64,000 bases of DNA from Solen grandis (Eukaryota > Mollusca > Bivalvia > Adapedonta > Solenidae), in assembly GCA_021229015.1 (NCBI GenBank), contig CM037784.1, positions 63,747,258 through 63,811,257 on the forward strand. Direction: 5' to 3'. Below the pieces are notes generated by a model. It saw only the letters and a program-made list of their open reading frames with translations. It searched no databases and was not told where the DNA came from. Positions within the stretch are counted from its first letter, which is position 1. Every line of letters begins with the position of its first letter. Positions 55,839 through 64,000 of this stretch are shown here, one piece after another. The translations under genes and the position numbers were made by a program.

Positions 55839-58800
55839 GTAGGTTGGACGGAAATTGTCTCATATTCTCATAATTGAATAATGGTTTATTAGTTTGGTTA
55901 AAAAATGTTTTAAACACAGTACATCAAATTTAAAAACATGTTCCTACCTCTGTTACATGTCAAAATACCATGGAAATAATACAGAAACAAGTTTGTTTGA
56001 TTTGTACATTTATCACAGTCAATGTTTGATGCATCACCACAAGTCAGTATTAACAGTCTTTAAGTATGCCAAGTTCTTTTCGGGTGAAAGTATTCTAGGA
56101 ACATACTTTGCAGTTGTCGGCATGGCTCATATACTTTTCTTTACTGTTCCATTGTTTCTGTTTCACTCAGCTGTCACTGAATAACTCTTTTATATATTTG
56201 TTAACCTCTTCTTTGAAAATTAAAGGTGCATTTACAGGAATATGCGTGTATGCCAATATGTGCAATTTGTCAAGTAAAGTGAAAAAGTAAGCATGTTTGC
56301 AATATGAAAGTGAAATACAATGAACAACAAAAGTTCCTCCGGAATCCCAAACCTGATGATAATGTTGCCTGTCTTATTCGCACATGACATAAAGTTTGGT
56401 AACTGTTGTAAAAAATGCTTTCACACTTGGTATATTGTTTTATCATGATAAGACCAATCAGCAGACAAGTGCAGATAAACCTGTCAAGGATTTTCAAGAA
56501 TTATAGCCCCTTTTCTATGTCAAAGCAGTATACAGGGGTATTAATCACCTTAAGTGATGGTTCTAGTCATACATTTGATGTTTATTGATCAGGTGTCCAT
56601 ACTGTTAATTATTATAAACATTTTCAGTCTTCACTTAACTTCTTCTTGTTCCTCTTAAACATCAAAGAGTGAGACATGCTCACCACTTACAGACTGAAGA
56701 CATGTTCTTCTATGCAGACTAATTATTTCCCATCATTGATGGAGACAAATTTATTTTTCCTTTATTATTGTCAGTGTTCAAATGAATTGATACTAGTGTC
56801 AAATGAGTTTGCATCATTGACAGAGTTTCCATGAATATATTTGTAACTTTACTATCCATCCATCCTGTGATTGCTTCAGTTGGAGTATCATGACATAAGC
56901 ATTTAAAACATTTAAAAGTTAAACTTTTTGTTGTTAGTCATTTAGCTATAATTTTTTTGTGCCATAATTTGATGCAAATTTATATACAAAATAAAAGTTT
57001 TGAGCAAATTTGACCTTTGGGGATTATGGAATACAGTTGCTATTGAATAGGAATACTTTGGAGTTCATGGTGATATCAAATAACATTCAAATGTTGGATG
57101 AGAAGGTATATTTAACTGTTTTTTAGTGTAAGCTGTACAAAATGAATTTTAACCTTGAACCATTCTAATCTTGGTTAACAACCGAAGCGTTAAAATCACA
57201 GACTATTTTAAAATTGCCAGCATTATTATATTACCATAAATATATTGTAACACTTTTACTTTCTTTAACTTTCATATTTTTGTTGTTTGTTTCTTACGCC
57301 GAAGATATTTCTTGTTTGTAATGTTTATAAAATTTCATTCAAGTTCTGATAGTTACGACAAGTGTCAATGAATTTGAAAATCATATAACACACTTTCCAG
57401 AAAAATGAATGTTTTGTTTAAAGCTCTTTTTCAATTTCAAATAAACAAAAGATATTTTAAACAGAGGGAATTAAATGAAAAACTGCCCATCAAGAAAGTA
57501 GATTCAGAGAAACTTGAAAGTGTTGCTCCAGAGAAAATGCAAGTGACGTGGATCGGCCATGCCACAGTTCTGGTCCAGTTTGATGGGATATCCATCCTCA
57601 CCGACCCTGTGTTTGAGTCCTTCAGTGGTCCAGAAATAACCAACAAGCTTCATCTGAGTTACAAAAGGTACAGAAAGGCTGCCTGTGATGTGAAGGACAT
57701 CCCAAAGATAGATGCTGTGCTGATCAGCCATAATCATTACGACCACCTGGAGGTAAAGGCCGTAAAGAAAATTAATGAAAAATTTAGTGACGTGAAATGG
57801 TTTGTTGCCATGGGAACCAGGCAGTGGTTTATTGACACAGGGTGCAAGGAAAAGAACATCCATGAGTTAACATGGTGGAAAGAGAAGCCTGTTGAGATTA
57901 ATGGGAAACAATTCAGATTTATCTGCACTCCATGTCAACACTGGTGTCAGCGTGGGCTCAGCGACATGAACAAGGTATGTGAGCATCAGGATGGATTATT
58001 GATTGGTTTCTCACAAACGACACAGAAAAATATGTAAATCATGTACTAAAATAGTTGTGTTGGAGTGGCCTTATCGTAATACCCTTTGTGCAGCCTTCTT
58101 TTTAGTCCCCTACAGGTGTTTATACCGGAGGGGACTATAGGTTTGCCATCTGTCTGTCTGTCCGGAAATCTGGATCCCGCAATAGCTTAAAAACCATTCA
58201 AGATAATATTATGAAAATTGGTAAATGAATAGATGGCAGTATGGAGATTCTGGACGTCACTTTATTCAGTTCAGTTCAGGTTGCTATGGTAACAGAAAAT
58301 TCTGCACCTCACCGGTAGGGGACTCATGTGTTGCATACAACACCAGTTACTTGTTGTATTCATACTCTCTTAATGCAAAAGAATATAGTACCAGGAGAGT
58401 TCAGGTTGTGTACATAAACATGGCATCACTCAAATTTAAAAAATAAGTACATAAAAATAGTTTCATAAGTAAAGATATTTTGTTTAAGATTTGTTGTATG
58501 CAGTGAGAAAATAATCAGTTATTGCATTAGATGAAAAATTTCAACACTCGGGTGAACTGTTCAAATTTGAAACTCACCAAGGCTAGTGTCAGGACTCCGG
58601 CAGATCTCTCAATCTTAAATCCAACCAATTCCAAGATTTATTTGTTTGCATCTGGATAGGAATATCTGTCCAGAGGGAACGTGTTTTTGGTTGTAAATGT
58701 AACCAAATTTTGCTAAGTTATCACCGAAAAGCTAGAGCTTGAGGGATGTGAATTCATGAAAGATAGTATGAAAATTGTAATGATTTCAAAGTGTATGACA

Positions 58801-61800
58801 ATGATTTTTTTTTTGTCTTCATGAGACAGACATAGTGCTGCCTCACTGCAATATCAAGCCACAGATAAGTTGTATGATTCCACACTCAATCACATTATCC
58901 TGACACTGAAACAGTCAAACCTGGAACTACCCTGATGTGCTGAGCACCATGCACAGGGGAGGTATACCAGTCTCATTTTCAAAGTCTTTGGTATGTTGCA
59001 GGCTCTATAAGCTTGATCACTGGAACTGGAATAGTAATATGTATGTATTGCAATTGTGAAAGCACTTATTTGAACTTCATAGAAAAGTGAATGTAAATCG
59101 TGAACGTTTCAGTGTTTGTGGTGCAGCTGGGCTGTGAAGGGTCCAGCACACAGCTTTTTCTTCGCTGGGGACACGGGCTACCCAACTGAGGCCCCTGTAT
59201 TTGAGACCATTGGGAAGAAGTATGGACCATTTTCCTTAGCTGCCATCCCTATAGGGGCCTATGAACCCAGGTGAGTCAAACATAGGGTTCAAGATTGGTT
59301 AAACATATTGGATTACCTTCATATTGATCAGTTACAGTTGTGTCCAGATAGCATATTGATTGATGGATTGACAATCTGACTAAAGTCATCTCCTGTATAT
59401 ACACCACGCTACATTAGCGTAGGAAGATCGTGTATTTTAGTCAGATTGATTGATTGATTTTTTTAGTTTACCATTGCTGTGACACTATTTCAGTCATATA
59501 GTGACGTCCAGCTAATTACAGATGGAGAAAGACCCGAATGCACTGAGGCATCCGGGTAGAACCACCGACCTACCGCAAGTCAGCTGGATGGCTTCCTCAC
59601 ATGAAAATCTGCATGACCTTGCCAGATTGAGCTATTGTTGGAAAACTGTTTTCTATATATATATATATATAAAGAAATTTTGATTGTTTCGCATCAAAGC
59701 CTTTTGTATGGTTCATGTATGTCTATTGCTCTGAAGGAGAAGATATTGTTATACATATGGTATAAGAATCATGCTCATAACTTCCTGTTACATCCCATCC
59801 CATCAAGACATGTTCTGTCATAAAATCACATTACATGAAGACAAGGTGTTATAGTTCTAGATATTACTAGATTTCCAATAGTGTAACCAGGATATGATTT
59901 AGGTATTGCTTGTAAAAGTCTATTTGGTGGCTCACTGACATGTGTTGGAATTGTATATACCAATACACATAATACATGTGTATAACCAAAAGGATAAAAT
60001 ATTTCAGTAAATGTTTCTGATAAAGAATGGTACCAGTATGCAGGTGTTGTCTTATGCCTTCGTGTCCAGACTATTGCTCGTCAGATTTAAAATTTAACTT
60101 GACCTTTATTATCATACATGACTGGGATGAATAAACATCATTTTTCTATAGACGACCTATAAGTGGGGAATAACTATATATTAAACAAAAAAGAGTTTCC
60201 AAACTTTTATTGTTCTTGAACAGTCAAATTTATTTAATAGGGATTAAAGTCAGTTACATGTCAAATTGACAAGCAAAACTAGTAACAATAATGTTCCAAT
60301 TGCATCCCTTGGCTTGTTTCAAATCAAAGCACTCAATGTACTGAAAGACCATCAGCAGGATTTAAACAGCTATTATTTTAATTCCAGTGTTAAAACAGGG
60401 TTGAATTCAATTGAGGCAAAGGTCATATGACGCCAAAAACTCTACACCTTTCTGTGCAACTGAAGTCAGCTGGGCTGCATTCAGTTAAACATAACAATCG
60501 CAACTGTTCTATATGCTTCAATACAACAGAGATGCAAACACTAACATTAAGGACTTTTAAATGGTTACTGAACACAGGGCTAAATTCACTCTTTGTTTCA
60601 TGATAACACCAATGGCAGTCTCTCAGTGTATTGAGTGCTTTGAGTTGTTTCATAATGATCCGGATTGAGGGTCATAATCCTGATTCCATTCATAAATCAC
60701 ATACCTAAGGAGTTCATGACCTTACATTAGTACTAATAAAGCTGATGTAAAGAATCTCATTGCATTGATACACTTCATGTACTAAGCGAGGAGTGTTACA
60801 GTGCAGTCAAATTGGCTGTGGTAAAAAAAAATAAACAAACCCTGTTTTCAGTCCCCTACCGGCATCGCCAAAGGGCACTATAGGTTTGCACTCTGTCCAT
60901 CCATCTGTCACACATGTTTTACTGATTTTTTTTTTAAACACTTGCAGATATTGATCTAATATTTAGTATGTAAGTCTACCACCATGAGTTACAGATCAAG
61001 TTCGAGTTTTGTTCCGATCCACTGATTTTTGACGAAATACAGGCTTTGGACTTAGAAAATTTCTTTAAAATAGCAGTTTTCCTGACTTTTTAGCTCACCT
61101 GAGCACTTGTGCTCGGGTGAGCTTTTGTGATCGCCTTTCGTCCGACGTGCGTCTTGCACCGTCCGTCGTCAACAATTGCTTGTGAACACTCTAGAGGCCA
61201 CAGTTTTGGCCCAATCTTCATGAAACTTGGTCAGGATGTTTGTCTACATGATATCTCGGATGAGTTCGAAATTGGGTCATGTGGGGTCAAAAACTAGGTC
61301 ACCAGGTCAAATTTTAGAAAAACCTTGTGAACACTCTAGAAGCCACAGTTTTGGCCCAATCTTCATGAAACTTGGTCAGGATGTTTGTCTACATGATATC
61401 TCGGATGAGTTCGAAATTGGGTCATGTGGGGTCAAAAACAAGGTCACCAGGTCAAATTTTAGAAAAACCTTGTGAACACTCTAGAAGCCACAGTTTTGGC
61501 CCAATCTTCATGAAACTTGGTCAGGATGTTTGTCTACATGATATCTCAGACGAGTTCGAAGTTGGGTCATGTGGGGTCAAAATCTAGGTCACCAGGTCAA
61601 ATCTTCGAAAAACCTTGTGAACACTCCAGAGGCCACAGTTTTGGCCCAATCTTCATGAAACTTGGTCAGGATGTATGTCTACATGATATCTCAGATGAGT
61701 TCAAAATTGGGTCATGTGGGGTCAAAAACTAGGTCACCAGGTCAAATCTTCGAAAGACCTTGTGAACACTCTAGAGGCCACAGTTTTGGCCCAATCTTCA

Positions 61801-63149
61801 TGAAACTTGGTCAGGATGTTTGTCTACATGATATCTCGGATGAGTTTGAAATTGGGTCATGTGGGGTCAAAAACTAGGTCACCAGGTCAAATCTTCGAAA
61901 GACCTTGTGAACACTCTAGAGGCCACAGTTTTGGCCCAATCTTCATGAAACTTGTTCAGGATGTCTACATGATATCTCAGATGAGTTCGAAATTTGGTCA
62001 TGTGGAGTCAAAATCTAGGTCACCAGGTCAAATCTTCGAAAGACCTTGTGAACACTCTAGAGGCCACAGTTTTGGCCCAATCTTCATGAAACTTGGTCAG
62101 GATGTTTGTCTACATGAAATTGGGTCATGTGGGGTCAAAAACTAGGTCACCAGGTCAAATCTTCGAAAAAACCTTGTGAACTCTCTAGAGGCCACAGTTT
62201 TAGCCAAATCTTCAATAGATTTGGTGGTTTTCTAAATAATATATTGGATGAGTTGGATAATAAGTCACATGGGGTCAAAAATTAGGTCACCAGGTCAAAT
62301 CTTGGAAAAACCTTGTGAACATGCTTGAGGCCACATTTTTGGCTCAATCTTCATGAAACTTTGCTAGAATGTTTGTCTTTATGCTATATCGGATAAGTTT
62401 GAAATTGATTCATGTTGGGTCAAAAACTAGGTCACTAGGTCAAATCTTCGAAAAACCTTGTGAACACACTAGAGGCCTACATTTTATTCCCAGTTTTCAT
62501 TAAACTTGATATGAGTGATGGCTGCATGAATTCCCAGTTGAGTGCAAATTCAGGTAGGATCAAAATGTAGGCCACTTAGTAAAATGTTAGAAAAACACTT
62601 TAGGTGCCAGATTTTTTGTCATTATGCCCAACACAGCCATCTTAATCAGGTGAGCGACACAGGGCCACCTTGGCCCTCTTGTTTTCTAAACACTTGCAGA
62701 TATTATTGATCCAATATTTGGTATGTGAGTCTACTACCATGAGTTACAGATCAAGTTCGAGTTTTGTTCCGATCCACTGATTTTTGACGAAATACAGGCC
62801 TTAGACTAATAGAAAATTTCTTTAAAATAGCAGTTACAGATCAAGTTCGAGTTGCAGCGTGAAGAGGTGCGGGGGTTCTTAGTTTTCAATTTGCCAGTAG
62901 GGGACTTAGTTTTACCTAAGCAATACTTTTAAAAGGCTTGTTGATTTTCCTGCTTTTGGGGTCTTGCTTCCTATGTTATACTGGTTATACATATCATATA
63001 AACATGTATGATAGTTGACTGGATGTTTCAGGTGGGTCTTAAGCTACCAGCATGTGAATCCTGAGGAAGCGGTGAAGATTCACCGCGATGTTCAGTCCCA
63101 GTACAGTATCGGGATACACTGGGGCACATTTAACACAATGTCTTGTGAG
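55689..63149 (+). CDS. NAPEPLD: N-acyl-phosphatidylethanolamine-hydrolysing phospholipase D (NAPE-PLD), 3' end outside window
   Basis: Membrane-associated metallo-beta-lactamase-fold enzyme that cleaves N-acyl-phosphatidylethanolamines to N-acylethanolamines (anandamide-type lipids) and phosphatidic acid. Four exons join in frame: 55689-55838, 57465-57974, 59113-59270 and 63032-63149, giving 312 residues so far against about 393 in human. Order: an N-terminal [10 protein letters not shown] motif (the family's GRFVNPW), [20 protein letters not shown], the zinc motif [15 protein letters not shown] (His ligand), FAGDTGY (bridging Asp), [12 protein letters not shown] and IHWGTF (His ligand). All metal ligands expected for the family are present. 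The final exon, after the Glu at 63147, is not in the window. The introns (1.6, 1.1 and 3.8 kb) hold repeats. Confidence 0.93.
56335..56575 (-). repeat. Dispersed repeat, copy paired with 43655-43895
   Basis: Inverted relative of 43655-43895 inside the first NAPE-PLD intron. Shared phrases include CTGATTGGTCTTATCATGAT (minus strand). Confidence 0.55.
57465..57974 (+). CDS. NAPEPLD: NAPE-PLD exon B (HxHxDH zinc motif)
   Basis: The open frame reaches back to an ATG at 57405, but the exon start is placed at 57465, after TATTTTAAACAG. From there RELNEKLP follows exon A in phase 0 and matches the KEELDKELP-type stretch of the vertebrate protein. The alternative acceptor TTTCCAG at 57400 gives the wrong phase with exon A. 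The exon carries HATV, the SHNHYDHLE zinc site and CQHWCQR, and ends at donor GTATGT after Lys. Confidence 0.9.
58104..58365 (+). mobile_element. Short AGTCCCCTAC inverted-repeat element, copy B
   Basis: Left end AGTCCCCTACAGGTGTTTAT, inner right end CCGGTAGGGGACT (58312-58324), then TTGCATACAACACCAGTTAC. Closely parallels 32289-32570. Frame 58225-58446 is a repeat shadow. It lies in the second NAPE-PLD intron. Confidence 0.8.
58800..58990 (-). mobile_element. SINE of the GGGACGTT family, inverted, both ends eroded
   Basis: Reverse complement gives CCTGTGCATGGTGCTCAGCA, GGTTTGACTGTTTCAGTGTC and GTGGAATCATACAACTTATC; a diverged body only. Confidence 0.6.
59113..59270 (+). CDS. NAPEPLD: NAPE-PLD exon C (FAGDTGY)
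   Basis: Acceptor AACGTTTCAG, donor GTGAGT. It reads [20 protein letters not shown], then [18 protein letters not shown] and ends [10 protein letters not shown] plus two bases of an Arg codon completed by exon D. The Asp of AGDTGY is the zinc-bridging residue of the family. It is too short and intron-bounded to appear as a long ORF. Confidence 0.9.
59468..59640 (-). mobile_element. Type-II tRNA-derived SINE fragment, inverted
   Basis: GTTTACCATTGCTGTGACAC through AGTGACGTCCAGCTAATTAC, CCGACCTACCGCAAGTCAGC and GGCTTCCTCACATGAAAA is the 3' two thirds of the family at 47303-47562. It is followed by a short (AT)n run near 59655. Confidence 0.75.
59700..60840. other. NAPE-PLD intron sequence, no feature recognised
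   Basis: AT-rich. The minus-strand frame 60423-60653 has no recognisable similarity. Confidence 0.4.
61088..62685 (+). mobile_element. Nested TTTTAGCTCACCTGAGC element with 145-bp tandem array
   Basis: Left-end palindrome AGCTCACCTGAGCAC.T.GTGCTCGGGTGAGCT; right end CAGGTGAGC then hairpin GGGCC-ACCTT-GGCCC and TCTTGTT. In between, a 145-bp unit (ACCTTGTGAACACTCTAGAG; TTGGCCCAATCTTCATGAAA; GGGTCATGTGGGGTCAAAAA; CACCAGGTCAAAT) is repeated about nine times. It is very uniform from 61190 to 62160 and decays to the right. Near-identical 71-codon frames restart every 145 bp (61372, 61517, 61662, 61807), but 145 is not a multiple of three, so they are not a protein repeat. Confidence 0.85.
61190..62470 (+). 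repeat. 145-bp tandem repeat array
   Basis: Unit starts at about 61181, 61326, 61471, 61616, 61761, 61906 and 62046 (one unit shortened), 62175 and onwards. The uniform left part suggests recent expansion. One unit has lost most of the TGTCTACATGATATCTC stretch near 62115. Confidence 0.9.
63032..63149 (+). CDS. NAPEPLD: NAPE-PLD exon D (IHWGTF)
   Basis: Acceptor GGATGTTTCAG. The first base completes the Arg codon, then [20 protein letters not shown] and [15 protein letters not shown]. It matches the YQHVDPEEAVRIH region of the vertebrate enzyme and ends at donor GTACCT, at the same relative point as before the family's HYLEPP stretch. The rest of 63150-64000 shows no matching final exon. Confidence 0.9.
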
Positions 63150-64000
63150 GTACCTACCCAGTACAGCTTGACTAGACTTGTATATATGTTACCAGAAAGA
63201 AAAATCTGACACCCCCCCTTCTCTGGCCTCAAGGGTTAAAAAATTGAACAGGGGCCTTTTTGGTTAATTGGTCTCACAAATGATGGCCTGACAAGTATAT
63301 ATAATGAATATTCATGCAAAAAGTAAAAGTCAGGTTTGACCTTAGGATCACCTTTAGGAACCAGGGACCTGTTTCAATAAACTTTTATGAAAAAAATCAT
63401 CATATTGGTAAATCCACAAATGAATTTTTATAATTTTTTCTTCATACAAAGTGATAAGTTTGTATAATGGAATGGGTCACCTTTCCTAATGTTTTACTGT
63501 GTAAATAATAAGTATTTAATAGATGCTGTGAAGGACAAAAATCTAAAGACTTAGATCAAACTTTGTTCATAAAACGTTTAGTGATGCAGGCCTCAGGGTT
63601 TAAAATTCCCAAGTTTGGCCACATATAAGGTTCTGATTTTGTGAAATGTTCTGTTTCCTGTTTAATAGTAACAAGTTATTTTGAGATATTCAGTCCAAAA
63701 AATATCTAGCAGATTACAATGCAGCCATCATTTGAATGAGGAAACCAAAAGTCAAACATTGCATCAAATTTCATAAAAAAAAAATATGTAACAGGAATAC
63801 AAAAATGGCATCACAGAGTTGCATCAGGGTTTTAATGAAGGTCATCTTTGTAAAATATTACCTTTGTTTGTCTTTAAGTCTTTAACTAACAAATCTTTCA
63901 AATAAGTTAGGCTGCCCTTAAATATTGTTCTTTCACTAATACCTTTTTGCTTTGATTCAGCCTTTGTTTTTTTGCAAAACATTTTTGGTATTTTTTTTTT
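63150..64000. other. NAPE-PLD intron, no feature recognised
   Basis: AT-rich with no convincing final exon. It ends in a T run at the window edge. Confidence 0.5.

Larger units (their letters stand above)
60848..62912 (+). mobile_element. AGTCCCCTACCGG element split by a nested repeat
   Basis: Outer left end AGTCCCCTACCGG at 60849, outer right end CCAGTAGGGGACT near 62893-62905, inverted copies of one another. The internal text AAACACTTGCAGATATT...TTTAAAATAGCAG occurs twice, at about 60938-61075 and 62688-62832, on the two sides of a nested TTTTAGCTCACC element (61088-62685). The outer element had its own subunit of about 145 bp, and the second element landed in or between copies. Confidence 0.7.

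Noticed and set aside
57504..57863. 119-codon minus-strand ORF opposite NAPE-PLD
   Set aside because: Antisense shadow of a clearly coding exon.
61227..62145. Protein repeat domain from the recurring [10 protein letters not shown]... frames
   Set aside because: The unit is 145 bp, not a multiple of three, so each copy changes frame; the frames are accidental.

Overview
The window is nuclear DNA of an animal, most likely a bivalve mollusc. Three things point there. First, genes are split by introns with GT..AG borders. Second, several tRNA-derived SINE families are present, one ending in a 'GTCGGTGGGACGTTAAAC' tail of a kind known from bivalve SINEs. Third, a clear metazoan NAPE-PLD gene lies at the right end. 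The DNA is AT-rich and mostly repeats. Two exact 100-N scaffold gaps lie at 28674-28773 and 40601-40700. Nearly all short ORFs are chance frames inside repeats.

Layout. (1) 1-28535 is a repeat block. Its basic unit is about 455 bp and carries CRE-type palindromes (TGACGTCA, often doubled). These arrays alternate with a 1-kb AT-rich module, SINEs and a hairpin-bounded element. Together they form composite units that start after a short hairpin followed by CTAGT. Copies 1 and 2 (about 1.4-6.18 kb and 6.4-11.17 kb) are near-identical tandem copies about 5.03 kb apart. Copies 3 and 4 (15.1-18.07 kb and 19.7-21.85 kb) are relatives that preserve empty sites for two insertions. An inverted piece closes the block at 27813-28535. 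(2) 29147-30784 holds two phase-compatible exons of a C2-domain gene on the plus strand. (3) 33965-40089 is a nearly full-length but frameshifted DIRS-type tyrosine-recombinase retrotransposon with textbook inverted termini and an internal complementary region. (4) 41-47.6 kb contains SINEs and three short inverted-repeat elements, one with TTAA flanks. (5) 48209-50427, minus strand, is an unrecognised Cys/His-rich gene with three equally spaced zinc-finger-like modules; the third lies in another frame. (6) 51497-52231 is a hAT-type MITE with a perfect 8-bp target duplication. (7) 55689-63149, plus strand, is a NAPE-PLD gene whose last exon lies beyond the window. Its introns hold further repeats, including a 145-bp tandem array nested in another element.

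The cellular genes show no operon-like cooperation. Three independent host genes (C2 protein, Cys-rich protein, NAPE-PLD) sit in a repeat-rich landscape. The most novel-looking items are the hairpin/CTAGT-punctuated CRE array, which may be Helitron-like rolling-circle tandem arrays, and the Cys-rich modular protein.
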